Source of the DNA: Bufo bufo | Taxonomy: Eukaryota; Chordata; Amphibia; Anura; Bufonidae | DNA: 64,000 bases | Direction: 5' to 3' | Assembly (NCBI RefSeq): GCF_905171765.1 | Contig: NC_053392.1 | Location: forward strand, 110,628,465-110,692,464 | Shown: piece after piece, positions 1 to 10,392 of the stretch | How the letters are laid out: each line of letters starts with the position of its first letter | Numbering within the stretch: position 1 is the first letter of the stretch | Program-made: the position numbers and the translations under genes | Notes under the pieces: model-generated | What the model was told of the DNA's origin: nothing | Databases searched by the model: none | Seen by the model: the letters and a program-made list of their open reading frames with translations, nothing else

Positions 1-261
1 AATATCAGGGACAGTTCTTTGCCCTACCTGTCCTTCAATACCACATCATCATCTAGCCCAGGGATGGATGTTTTTTTGCTTTCCCTCCTGGATTCATTGA
101 TGTGCATTGGAACCCCCGGATAGTGGTAGGACATATGGTTTCTGATTTGGTGCCGCCGAACACCTGATTTAGTGTCGCCGAGGACTTGTTATTGCCTACC
201 ACATCTATGCTTTTTGGTTAACTTTAATAATTTAATATATTTTCATTTTGAGGGATATCTT

Positions 262-586
262 TTCCATTCACACGTCTGCAAAATGGGTCCGCATCTGTTC
301 CTCAATTTTGCGGAATGGGTGCAGACCCATTTATTTTCAATGGGGCAGGAATGTGCTGTCCGCATTTGCGGATCCACATCCGCATTTGCGGAACCGCACT
401 TCCGCATTTGTGCTTCTGTTTCCGCCAAAAAATAGAACATGTCCTATTCTTGTCCGCAATTGCAGACAAGATTAGGCATTTTCCATTATAGTGCCGGCAT
501 TGTGTGGTCCACAAATTGCGGAATGCACATTGCCGGTGTCCGTGTTTTGCGGATTCGCAAAACACTTACGGACGTGTAAATGGAGC
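262..586. mobile_element. Harbinger-like MITE nested in hAT-N copy 1
   Basis: The ends are inverted (CATTCACACGTCTGC on the left, GTCCGTAAGTG-type on the reverse of the right), and the interior is dominated by GCGGA/TCCGC motifs. Its relative at 26118-26429 is flanked by TAA on both sides, as expected for PIF/Harbinger. The same insertion sits in hAT-N copy 3. In copy 2 most of it is deleted. No coding potential. Confidence 0.5.
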
Positions 587-660
587 CTCATAGTAAAATT
601 ATTAAAGGTTACGTTTTATCTTCGTGTATATTCGAATGGATTGCCTTCCTTGTACAATGT

Positions 661-695
661 TATAATATACTTTCTAAGTTAGAAAGTATATTATA
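661..695. repeat. Short perfect palindrome inside hAT-N
   Basis: Two 17-bp arms (tataatatactttctaa and its complement) flank one central base. The palindrome recurs at about 3354 in copy 2 and, with slight changes, at about 55719 in copy 3, so it belongs to the family. Confidence 0.75.
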
Positions 696-1076
696 GTGCA
701 TTTGTATTGTGCGGCAGTTGTGTGCGGTTCTGCTGCGATACTGCAGCCTGCAGGTATATAGAGGGACAAGCGTTATTGGAACAAATAATTTCTACTGGTG
801 TGATATACCAGTCGCCCCTTAAAAAAACTGATTGAAGCGGGGTGTTATATACCAATACATTTTCTTTATAGTGCATTTGGGTACTGTATAGTGCATTTGC
901 GCATGCGCATACGCGAAAATTGAATTGCCGATATTTCGCATTGAAAAAAAAAATCAATGGAGATCGCAAATTCGAATAATACATCTGGTATGTCACTGTC
1001 CATGTTGTGGGACTATTTTTGCACTTCTAGTAATTATTTATTGGCTGCAAATATGAGCTGAAGGTTTTTTAGGTCT

Positions 1077-1440
1077 GTTACATTGTCGGGTAACATTCAC
1101 CAATTTTTGGCTGTGATATTCCCCTGCTCTACCTAGTTGACAGGTTAATAAATTTCACAAATTTTTCTGTTAAATAGTTGGGTGACATTCATTAATTTTG
1201 GCTGTGATATACCCCTGCTCTACCTAGTAGACAAGTTAATAAATTTCACTGATTTATCTGTTACATTCTTGGGTGACATTTACAATTTTTGCCGTGAATA
1301 AACCCCTGCTCTGCATAGGTGACAGGGAACAAAATGTTTAAAAATCATCTGTTCCATTGGTGGGTGACATTAACCCATTTCTGGCGATGAAAAACCCCTG
1401 CTCTGCTTAGGTGACAGGGACTTAATTTATAAAATTTATC
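1077..1440 (+). repeat. Tandem array, about 91 bp x 4, in hAT-A derivative
   Basis: The block gtgacattcaccaatttttggc...cccctgctctacctagttgacagg recurs with starts near 1077, 1169, 1260 and 1350. The same array is present at 33830-34099 in the large hAT-A composite, so it belongs to the element. Confidence 0.8.
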
Positions 1441-1442
1441 TT

Positions 1443-1677
1443 TAATTGGCCCTTTCATTCGATCCTTCTGCTGTAATAATTTGTCCTACATTTCAGCTTG
1501 ATCACATTGCAGCCATTGACCTCCCTTGGATGTGGTCTCCCTTTCTCAAGCTCCCTCTCCGGTGTGGAACCCTGATTCGCTACTAACCGTGATCAACATG
1601 GTAGGCGCAGAAAAGAACATCGAAAGTTGATAGAGCAGATATCCAATTGGATCGTGGACATCACGGGGACGTGCGAC
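1443..1677 (-). pseudogene. 18S rRNA-derived fragment, antisense, inside a hAT-A derivative
   Basis: Read on the minus strand this stretch follows the eukaryotic small-subunit rRNA 5' domain. On the plus strand, conserved blocks appear in the right order and spacing: cttggatgtggt, gctccctctccgg, gaaccctgattc, catggtaggc, catcgaaagttgatag and cgtgcga. The strongest part is 1525-1677; a weaker match continues leftward to about 1443. Scattered substitutions lie between the blocks and only a small part of the 18S gene is present, so this is not a working rRNA gene. It joins directly to the transposase C-terminal piece at 1678. Comparison is to my knowledge of vertebrate 18S rRNA; no alignment was run. 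Confidence 0.85.
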
Positions 1678-1863
1678 ATGGTGGAGCAGTATGTGTGCAC
1701 ACGCCTACACGTACTGACTGATGGGTCTGCCCCCTTCAACTTCTGGGTCTACAAATTGGGCATATGGCCTGACCTTGCCCTTTACGCCTTGGAGGTGCTG
1801 GCCTGCCCTGAAGCCAGTGTATTGTCTGAACGTTTGTTTAGCACGGGTTATAACGGGTTATAA
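1678..1863 (+). pseudogene. hAT-A transposase C-terminal fragment (hATC dimerisation region)
   Basis: The frame reads MVEQYVCTRLHVLTDGSAPF, then a tryptophan-containing stretch and LEVLACPEASVLSERLFS, the signature of the hAT C-terminal dimerisation domain. The match to the fuller copy at 33250-33488 stops right after SERLFS, where the sequence jumps to a ttataacgggttataac repeat and the 3' non-coding region, so the end of the domain is missing. The same kind of truncation occurs at 36688-36820. There is no upstream transposase; the 18S-like fragment replaces it. Confidence 0.8.
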
Positions 1864-2330
1864 CAGTTTATATTTCCCAATGTTTTGGGGTGTACCCTAA
1901 TTTAAACAAAAAAATATAAATAAACCAAAAAACAGTGTTGGCTACCTCCTCCACCGCCGCTTCCACCTACACCGCCACATCCACCATCTCCTCAACCTCT
2001 TACTCCATATGGACCTCGTCCTCCAAGATCAAGATTATTATTTTTTATTTTTTGTATTTTATGTTAATTTAAGTCATTTCCCTATCCACATTTGTTTGCC
2101 AAGCACTTGCCATGCTCTTAATCACATGTTGCTGCCATTTGCAGCCCTCTAGCCCTTTCCATGACTTTTTTACAGCCATTTTAGTGCTCAAAAGTTCAGA
2201 TCCCCATTGACTTCAATGGGGTTCGGGTTCGGGGTCAATTTTGGTTCAAGTTCGGGTCCTGAACTCAAGCTTTTTTGTGAAGTTCGGCCGAACCCCTCAA
2301 ACCCGAACATCCAGGTGTCCGCTCAACTCT
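1864..2330 (+). other. hAT-A 3' non-coding region
   Basis: Sequence runs from gtgtaccctaatttaaac through the ccaccgccgcttccacctac repeats to the GTTCGGG-rich terminus. It matches 33600-33790 and 36840-37281 and, on the opposite strand, 8470-8720. Nothing coding is seen. Confidence 0.7.
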
Positions 2331-2331
2331 A

Positions 2332-2390
2332 ATGGTCAGCTCAGCAGCAGGCCCTCTCCCATAATGTTTTAGATGGTCAGATCAGTAGCA
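2332..2390 (-). repeat. Remnant of the hAT-B 41-bp satellite
   Basis: About one and a half units that, on the minus strand, read gagggcctgctgctgagctgacc..., matching the array at 22247-22895. It is the host sequence squeezed between the hAT-A fragment and hAT-N copy 2. Confidence 0.65.
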
Positions 2391-3703
2391 GATAGAGATG
2401 GCCTTGCGGTTTGCCCAGCGGTCCTTTCGCGGCGAACTTTGCGTGTTCGTGATTCGCCGAACATGCGAACATATGGAGAAATTCGCGCCCGCCTTATTCT
2501 TTTACATTGTGAAGAACTTTGACCCATGCCATATCCATCAATTGGTACAGGACAGCAAATTGAGACATTTCAGCACATGGATGTACCTCCTACCTTATGA
2601 ATAAACCTGATCTGGCCGCCATTTTACTTTCAGTGTTTTGCCAGTGTAGGGAGAGGTTGCTGTGTGAAGCAGGGACAGGCTGTTAGGGACACCAAACACT
2701 AGCTAATAGGGCCACAAAAGTCATTTTAAGCACTAGTATAGGTGTGCTATCGATATGTGTGATACACAGAGGGGTGCGATATACTTATAATATACTTTTA
2801 TAATGAGTCAAAAACACATAGATCTATATAGTGATGACCTGGAAGTCAGGGGCCTAGGGGCTAGGGGCTTACTAGGGCCATTTTTATATAGGGTAAGGTT
2901 CCGGACGAGGTCGCTCTTATCAGGGTGGGTCATCTGTGGTTAGGCTATCAAGGCCAGAATAGCACCCCCCTGTAGGGCAATATCAGGGACAGTTCTTTGC
3001 CCTACCTGTCCTTCAATACCACATCATCATCTAGCCCAGGGATGGATGTTTTTTTGCTTTCCCTCCTGGATTCATCGATGTGCACTGGAACCCCCGGATA
3101 GTGGTAGGACATATGGTTTCTGATTTGGTGCCGCCGAACACCTGATTTAGTGTCGCCGAGGACTTGTTATTGCCTACCACATCTATGCTTTTTGGTTAAC
3201 TTTAATAATTTAATATATTTTCATTTTGAGGGATATCTTTTCCATTCGCAAAACACTTACGGACGTGTAAATGGAGCCTCATAGTAAAATTATTAAAGGT
3301 TACGTTTTATCTTCGTGTATATTCGAATGGATTGCCTTCCTTGTACAATGTTATAATATACTTTCTAAGTTAGAAAGTATATTATAGTGCATTTGTATTG
3401 TGCGGCAGTTGTGTGCGGTTCTGCTGCGATACTGCAGGTATATAGAGGGACAAGCGTTATTGGAACAAATAATTTCTACTGGTGTGATATACCAGTCGCC
3501 CCTTAAAAAAACTGATTGAAGCGGGGTGTTATATACCAATACACTTTCTTTATAGTGCATTTGGGTACTGTATAGTGCATTTGCGCATGCGCATACGCGA
3601 AAATTGAATTGCCGATATTTCGCATTGAAAAAAAAAATCAATGGAGATCGCAAATTCGAATAATACATCTGGTATGTCACTGTCCATGTTGTGGGACTAT
3701 TTT
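2391..3703 (+). mobile_element. hAT-N copy 2 (right end truncated)
   Basis: It begins with TAGAGATGGCC, matching the terminus of copy 3. It is nearly identical by eye to copy 1 over the shared part. It lacks most of the nested MITE: the join after tttccattc corresponds to a 287-bp deletion relative to copy 1 with the 4-bp microhomology attc. At 3703 it breaks off after gggactattt into hAT-C satellite, so the right terminus is missing. No open frame of interest. Confidence 0.75.
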
Positions 3704-4894
3704 TTTAAAAGGCTGTAGCACAATGTAACTTCATCGCAGAACGGCAATTAAGACATATTCTTTTTCCTATTAATGCAACCCAAAAAAAGAAATATATTAG
3801 TCAGAATTCACCGCATAACGGCTAATAGGACGCACGTATATTTCCTTTTAATACACCACATAAATGGCTGTAGTACAAATTAACTTTACCTTAGAACTTA
3901 GTAATTAAGACATATTTTTTCCGATATTTTTTACAATCAGAATATATAGAACGTACATTTATTTCCTTTCAATACACTTCACCGCAGAACTGCAATTAAG
4001 ACGCATTCTTTTTCCTATTAATAGACTTCAAAAAAAGAAATATAACAATCACAATTCACTGCAGAACGGCTACTAAGACGTACATATCGTTCCTAATCAT
4101 ACACCCCTGGTTATAAACACACCACAGTGTTTGGGTTTTTTGAGCATTTCTTCCCATTTAGGCCACTTTATTTCAGTTATTTTGCTATTAATACACCCCC
4201 CAAAAAAAGTAAAACAATGTAAAATAAACGCAGAACGGCTAATTGGACGTACGTATATTTCCTATTAATACACCCTGTAAATGGCTGCATCACACAGAAC
4301 TTTCACCCCAATAACAAGCAAGGTTTGCTGGAATTACTGATGTATCATATAGTGCAAACAACCTACAAGCTGCAGTATAACTGCAATTTGGATCCCCAGT
4401 CAGTGCAGCAAAGTGTAATAGAATCACTACTATTACACAGGCTGTACACTCTCCTATTGCACCCTGTTCTCCTTTTAGTGTAGATAATGCCTCCCTATTA
4501 TTTCCCTACACCTTGACTAATCTTTCTCTGAACTTGTAAATTGTTTTTTCAGCACAATGAAGTCTTTCTTAGCACTGTCCCTAGCGCCTGCTGATGTCTC
4601 TCCCTGCACTAAGTACACTGGAAAAGGGCTGAATCCAAGATGGCTGAGGAAATTTATAGGGCTGAGACATCACAGGGGCTGGCTGGCTGCTGATTGGCAA
4701 CATGCATGGCATTGTGGGTGTTCCCTCATTCCCAGAGTTCTTTGCTCTATGTCCTAACACGGGCAGCAGCCATTTTAGGAAAAAATCAGATTCATTGCCA
4801 CGAAGCGCGAGAAAATTCATCTTCGGTGGAAATAAAAATTTTCCTGAAATTTGTATTTAATTCCAATTCGTCAACTTCGATTCGCTCATGTCTA
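3704..4894 (-). mobile_element. hAT-C 5'-end fragment
   Basis: The right end reads cttcgattcgctcatgtcta, the inverse of the hAT-C left terminus TAGAGATGAGCGAATCG at 17800. The left two-thirds is a decayed, reverse-oriented version of the 78-bp satellite at 18384-19800 (cgcagaacggctaat..., cctattaatacaccc). The 4300-4890 part matches the reverse of 17800-18380. No transposase part remains, and the left edge is cut at the junction with hAT-N copy 2. Confidence 0.75.
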
Positions 4895-5339
4895 CTCCCT
4901 ATCACTCCAATTCGTTCCAGCTCCTTAGCTCCCTTCAGTGGTCTTCAGTACCACCCTGTAAACCTCTGGCTTGACTGGGTCATGTGCATCACTACAGCCT
5001 ATGACTGGCCTCAGAGGTAACGTGTCCCTAAGTAGCACATCACAGATACATCACTGCTAAGGCTAGTCATTGGTTGCAGCAGCTCACATAATCCCGTACT
5101 GAAAGTCTTCATGAATACCTCTGAAGGGAGACAGGGAACCAGAATGGGGCAAGTAAGTATGAGTTTTTCTACAGGTGCAATATGCTGCATGGATGTGTTA
5201 AACAAATTGAAAAAGCTGGACAATCCCTTTAAGGAAAGAAGCAAACACAAACCTATAGAACAAAGCATGTATGTTCTTCCTTTTGAGGTTCATTATCACC
5301 TCTTAGGAGTGTCAGCTATAGAATCCATATAAAGTCACA
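4895..5339. other. Unassigned DNA, probable repeat remnant
   Basis: No gene is recognised. The stretch ends in a ggacaatccctttaag motif of the sort I associate with ends of TTAA-flanked frog MITEs, but I could not find a matching left end. Confidence 0.3.
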
Positions 5340-5427
5340 GCACTATGTATGAACCACATCACTGTACTACATATTGAGAGCTTGCACTCTCAATATGCAG
5401 TACAGTGATGTGGTTCATACATAGTGC
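5340..5427. repeat. Near-perfect hairpin, 41-bp arms with 6-nt loop
   Basis: Arms 5340-5380 and 5387-5427 are complementary with a single mismatch, separated by cttgca. I see no terminal motif or target duplication that assigns it to a transposon family. Confidence 0.9.
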
Positions 5428-5649
5428 CACCCATATACGCATCTAGTATTTAACCAACTTCTCCATATAGAGTCCAGCCATACTGTACACCCCTATCTAG
5501 TCCAAGAATATCTTTCAACATACAGTGTAGTTACATGGGCCCTCCTCTTCACAGGATTAAAACTGATTTTGGCACACAAAACTGTATTGTTGGATGTGGC
5601 CTAAGGTTTAGCCCTATTAAATAGGGTGGCACATCTCAAACACTGGTGG

Positions 5650-6066
5650 CATATCAGTTGGATATGCCACTAATGTCAAATACAGTAGGTGCGGGTCTGC
5701 ATGTCCCACCTCTGGGTCCCACTCATATCTCTGGAATGGGGCCACTGCAGTGAAGGAGCATGGTGCACGCATGTTCCATTCACTTCTATGGGAGTTTTGA
5801 AAATAGCGGAGCGAGCATGCTTGGCTATTTTCGGAAGTCCCATAGAAGTGAATGGAGAGTGCACTGCACTTGCATGGCCACATCTTCATTTACCACTATG
5901 GGACTCCTGGAAATAGCAGAGTTTGGCACTTAGTTATTTTGGGAACTCCTATAGTGGTGAATAGAGGGTGGCAGCGCATTTACAGTGTGCTATCTCTCTC
6001 TTTGGGGGGCCCATTCTGGAGATCAGAGTGGTACCCACACCTATCTGACATCGATAGCATATTCTA
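5650..6066. mobile_element. MITE with degenerate terminal inverted repeats
   Basis: Left atatgccactaatgtc...taggtgcgggt pairs with the reverse of right gggtacccacacctatctgacatcgatagcatat. The interior has repeated inverted cccatagaagtgaatgg motifs. No coding capacity. Superfamily not determined because no clear target duplication is visible. Confidence 0.5.
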
Positions 6067-7472
6067 GAATGCTTGGCAGCAGCTTAGCCTCTTCAGCCTT
6101 ACTAAAGATGTCCGGCGGTGGCTTTCTCCCCTCTTCCCACTGAGAACACATGCACACTTGGCTGACAGCTATTGTATATAGTGAGCTGAGCTGTATACCA
6201 GGCACAGTCCATGGTCATGGCGCTGTTTCTAGAAAACAAGAAGATCTTACTTTGTTGTCTCACATAATCATTTAAAAAAATATATATATAAATTGTATTC
6301 TTTTATCATGGGGTTCAAGGTAAATAGCCCCCAGTCCCCTGCCTATTTGTATTGTACCATAGAGTATGTATCCTTGCAATCATCCAGTATTTAATATTGG
6401 ACAAATTCATCTCTCAGCAGCAAACATAAATCTATACTTATTCATAAATCCATCATTAGATATATGAAATGTCACCATCTTGTTGGTTCAATACTGCGCA
6501 ATAAAAAGAGGATTATACAGGAGCAGGGAGATATCTACAGAAACAGAAGAGGAGATCATTGTTATGCATTCCCTGCCTGGGCTGCACTGTTCTGCTGTCC
6601 AGAGGTATGTGGCTAGATGGATTAGCATGCTATAAATCAATGAGACTGTCTCAATGATATCGCAAATAGACAGACTGACATGAGTGCAGTGTAATAACAC
6701 TAATACACGATGACTAATTTATCACCCGTTAATCTATCTGATGCCTGCTCTTAGTCATCACAATATACTTAGGAAATAGAAGGGTTTTAAATAGTCTCCA
6801 GATTTAACATTATATAAGTATCCAAGAGCTGCCAGCCTTTCTTGGTGTTAAATAATCATGCTTTAAATGCCCATTTGAAATATATTGGTTGACTGGAGAG
6901 AAGAAACAAGTGGAAGTGCTCGTAAGGCAGTATGTTTTAAAACAGTGATAACATGCATAACAATGAGGCAATGGCTGATGCGCTCACAATGATGGCCGTG
7001 TACTAGCCACAAAGCTTGCTTTAAACAAATGTATGCTCCAAGATCCAGATAGCACAGAAAATTCCTATAGACAGACAGGAGTCCATTATGTAAAATAGAT
7101 ATCACAAAGGACCAAATTTAAAATAAAAGTATGGCTGTAAGGAATGTGTTTCAAGGCTTCTTGACCCCATCTTTAGATCATAGTTTCAGATAGACCCGAA
7201 GAAGGGGCCAAGGTGTGGCAAAATTATCAGTTTGAAGGGTATTACTGATAATAAACTTTCACACGAAGATGAATTGCATATTGCCTCCCATATTTAAATT
7301 AGGTACTTAGTCACATTTTATGACACTTCTTTAATTCATTTTAAAGATATGGGGTGGGGGTAATTTAATAAACAGAAATCTGCCTAAATTAGTCGTATTT
7401 CTAGTGCAAATTCATTAAAAGTGTTAAAAAGTTGTTTATCACAGTAACCTATAGGGATGCCAGTATTGGGAC
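6067..7472. other. Intergenic DNA, no recognised gene
   Basis: Only short spurious frames are present. A cccgaagaaggggccaagg motif at about 7195 resembles 3' tails of some vertebrate retroelements, but the match is too short to assign. Confidence 0.3.
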
Positions 7473-8084
7473 TAGTGATGAGCGGCAGGGGTCATATTCG
7501 AATTCGCAATATTTTGTGAATATTTTGTAGAATATTCATTGAATATTCGCAAATTCGAATATTCGTTATATTCTACGATTTTTTTTTACTCGAAATTCGT
7601 GCAATATGCGAATTTTCATAATGTGAATTTACGTAATGCGAATTTTTATTGCAAATTTTTCAACTTACAACTATTATACGATTATAGCACTATATTAGCT
7701 AAATTGCTCTATATTCGGGTTTTTTCGAATATTCGCTATATTGCTATATATTCTTGTTTTAGAATATAGCGAATATTCGAAAAAAAACAAAACAAATATA
7801 GAGCAATTTAGCTAATATAGTGCTATAATCTTCTTTGTCTAATAGTTCAAAAATTTGCATTACGAAAATTCGCAAACAACACTACTCCTAAAGTCAAATA
7901 TACTGCAGCCTTCTCATTGGCCCACAAGCTAGAAGCAGGGAGGGATCATGTGTACTAATTAAAAAAAAATATAGAATATTCGAAATTACGAATATATATC
8001 ACTATATTCAAAATATTTGGGAATTTTCGAAGTACCTATATTCGCGATAAAAATTCGAAATTCGAATATTCGTGATCAACACTA
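7473..8084. mobile_element. AT-rich foldback hAT MITE, copy 1
   Basis: The ends are TAGTGATGAGCG and the inverse of TAGTGTTGATCACG. They are flanked by a perfect 8-bp target duplication attgggac (7465-7472 and 8085-8092), the hAT hallmark. The centre is a long inverted repeat (roughly 7680-7830) built on gcactatattagctaaattgctc. The rest is dominated by ATTCGAATATTCG motifs. Non-coding. Confidence 0.85.
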
Positions 8085-8092
8085 ATTGGGAC

Positions 8093-8469
8093 AACCTAAG
8101 AGTAGCTTATTTTGTGAGAACCAAACAAGAGGAGATTGTAAAAAATAGACAAACCCTTTACAACCCCTTAAATGTTTCCATTGGTGCTGTTGCTAATCAG
8201 TGCTGATGTGCACAGGTTCTGGACTGAATACATCTTCTTCCCCCTCTTGGGGAGAATGGAATGATGTGGATAAGGAGTCTTCTCAAGTACATTATACTGC
8301 CACCCAATGCAAGGCTGTACTCTTTCTTTAAAAGGGTTATGTCAATAACCCTGGATCCAGCGCTCACCATCCCAACTACCTTCAGATTTTTTGACCACTG
8401 AAGAAGGCCACCCTGGCCGATACGTACGGTCTTTGTATTCACCAATTGTGATGTGGGATTATAACTGGA
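8093..8469. other. Flanking DNA of the complete hAT-A element
   Basis: No gene. A ctgaagaaggccaccctgg motif near 8397 may be a retroelement tail. The last 8 bp (8462-8469, taactgga) are the left target duplication of the element at 8470-15036. Confidence 0.3.
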
Positions 8470-8766
8470 TAGAGTTGAGCGAACACCTGGATGTTCGGGT
8501 TCGAGAAGTTCGGCCGAACTTCCCGGAAATGTTCGGGTTCGGGATCCGAACCCGATCCGAACTTCGTCCCGAACCCGAACCCCATTGAAGTCAATGGGGA
8601 CCCGAACTTTTGGGCACTAAAAAGGCTGTAAAACAGCCCAGGAAAGAGCTAGAGGGCTGCAAAAGGCAGCAACATGTAGGTAAATCCCCTGCAAACAAAT
8701 GTGGATATGGAAATGAATTAAAATAAAAATTTAAAAAATAAAAATGAACCAATATCAATTGGACAG

Positions 8767-10275
8767 AGGTCCCATAGCAGAGAATCTGGCTTCACGTCAG
8801 CAGAGAATCAGTCTCTTCATGCCATAGCAAAGAATCTGCTTCATGTCAGCAGAGAATCAGTCTCTTCATGCCATAGCAGAGAATCTGGCTTCATGTCAGC
8901 GCAGAATCAGTCTTCATGTCATAGCAGAGAATCAGGCTTCACGTCACCCACCACTGGAACAGGCCACTGTCACACATTTAGGCCCCGGCACCCAGGCAGA
9001 GGAGAGAGGTCCCGTAACAGAGAATCTGGCCTGATGTCAGCACAGAATCTGTCTTCATGTCATAGCAGAGAATCAGGCTTCACGTCACCCACCACTGGAA
9101 CAGGCCACTGTCACACATTTAGGCCCAGGCACCCAGGCAGAGGAGAGAGGTCCCGTAACAGAGAATCTGGCATTATGTCAGCGCAGAATCTGTCTTCATG
9201 TCATAGCAGAGAATCAGGCTTCACGTCACCCACCACTGGAACAGGCCACTGTCACACATTTAGGCCCCGGCACCCAGGCAGAGGAGAGAGGTCCCGTAAC
9301 AGAGAATCTGGCCTTATGTCAGCACAGAATCTGTCTTCATGTCATAGCAGAGAATCAGGCTTCACGTCACCCACCACTGGAACAGGCCACTGTCACACAT
9401 TTAGGCCCCGGCACCCAGACAGAGGAGAGCGGTCCCGTAACAGAGAATCTGGCCTTATGTCAGCGCAAAATCTGTCTTCATGTCATAGCAGAGAATCAGG
9501 CTTCACGTCACCCACCACTGGAAAAGGCCACTGTCACACATTTAGGCCCAGGCACCCAGGCAGAGGAGAGAGGTCCCGTAACAGAAAATCTGGCCTTATG
9601 TCAGCGCAGAATCTGTATTCATGTCATAGCAGAGAATCAGGCTTCACGTCACCCACCACTGGAACAGGCCACTGTCACACATTTAGGCCCAGGCACCCAG
9701 GCAGAGGAGAGAGGTCCCGTAACAGAGAATCTGGCCTTATGTCAGCACAGAATCTGTCTTCATGTCATAGCAGAGAATCAGGCTTCACGTCACCCACCAC
9801 TGGAACAGGCCACTGTCACACATTTAGGCCCCGGCACCCAGACAGAGGAGAGCGGTCCCGTAACAGAGAATCTGGCCTTATGTCAGTGCAAAATCTTTCT
9901 TCATGTCATAGCAGAGAATCAGGCTTCACGTCACCCACCATTGGAGCAGGCCACTGTCACACATTTAGGCCCAGGCACCCAGGCAGAGGAGAGAGGTCCC
10001 GTAACAGAGAATCTGGCCTTATGTCAGCGCAGAATCTGTATTCATGTCATAGCAGAGAATCAGGCTTCACGTCACCCACCACTGGAACAGGCCACTGTCA
10101 CATATTTAGGCCCAGGCACCCAGGCAGAGGAGAGAGGTCACGTAACAGAGAATCTGGCTTCATGTCAGCACAGAATAAGTCTTCATGTCATAGCAGAGAA
10201 TCAGGCTTCACGTCACCCACCACTGGAACAGGCCACTGTCACACATTTAGGCCCCGGCACCCAGACAGAGGAGAA
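8767..10275 (+). repeat. 141-bp minisatellite, about 10 units, in hAT-A 3' arm
   Basis: Units such as tctggccttatgtcagcaca...cagagaggtcccgtaacagagaa repeat every 141 bp (for example at 9025 and 9166), with a shorter irregular start at 8767-8880. Because 141 is divisible by 3 and the unit lacks stops in one plus-strand frame, a 471-codon open frame (8893-10308) runs through the array. It is antisense to the transposase and has no similarity I recognise, so I treat it as a by-product of periodicity. Confidence 0.92.
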
Positions 10276-10392
10276 GTTCATTCAACTTTGGGTTGCCCCG
10301 CAATATAATGGTAAAATGAAATTAAAAATAGTATTGAATGAGGAAGTGCCCTGGAGTAGAATAATATATTGTTAAGGGGAGGTAGTTAATAT

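Larger units (their letters stand above)
1..1028 (+). mobile_element. hAT-N copy 1, non-autonomous hAT element (left end outside window)
   Basis: This stretch matches 2978-3703 on the same strand and 55395-56400 on the opposite strand, so it is a dispersed element. The intact copy at 55277-56947 has TAGRGATGGC-type ends and an 8-bp target duplication, which puts the family in the hAT superfamily. No transposase frame is visible, so it is non-autonomous. It carries a nested MITE (262-586) and a 17-bp-arm palindrome (661-695). It stops abruptly at about 1028, about 125 bp short of the terminus present in copy 3, where hAT-A sequence begins. Family membership is seen directly; the superfamily is inferred from copy 3. 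Confidence 0.7.
1029..2331 (+). mobile_element. hAT-A derivative, 3' fragment
   Basis: The right terminus reads gctcaactcta, the inverted form of the hAT-A end TAGAGTTGAGC, preceded by the family's GTTCGGG-rich subterminal region and the ccccattgacttcaatgggg palindrome. Inside, in order, are a 91-bp tandem array, an antisense 18S rRNA-derived piece, a truncated transposase C-terminus, and an A/T-rich 3' region shared with 36820-37281. The left end is cut off against hAT-N copy 1. The right flank (2332-2390) is hAT-B-type 41-bp satellite, so it probably inserted into a hAT-B element. Confidence 0.75.

Noticed and set aside
1443..1677. Functional rRNA gene or rDNA unit
   Set aside because: Only a fragment of the 18S 5' domain is present, with many substitutions, and both sides are transposon sequence.
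4557..4820. Overlapping short frames as a small gene
   Set aside because: They fall in the hAT-C 5' arm, which also occurs at 17800-18380 without keeping the frames open.
5340..5427. Calling the hairpin a microRNA gene
   Set aside because: Pairing is too perfect and the sequence too isolated to support a conserved miRNA; without small-RNA data it stays a structural repeat.
8893..10308. 471-codon open frame as a host protein gene
   Set aside because: It is produced by a 141-bp tandem array inside a hAT element, antisense to the transposase, with no recognisable domain. Kept only as a low-probability curiosity.
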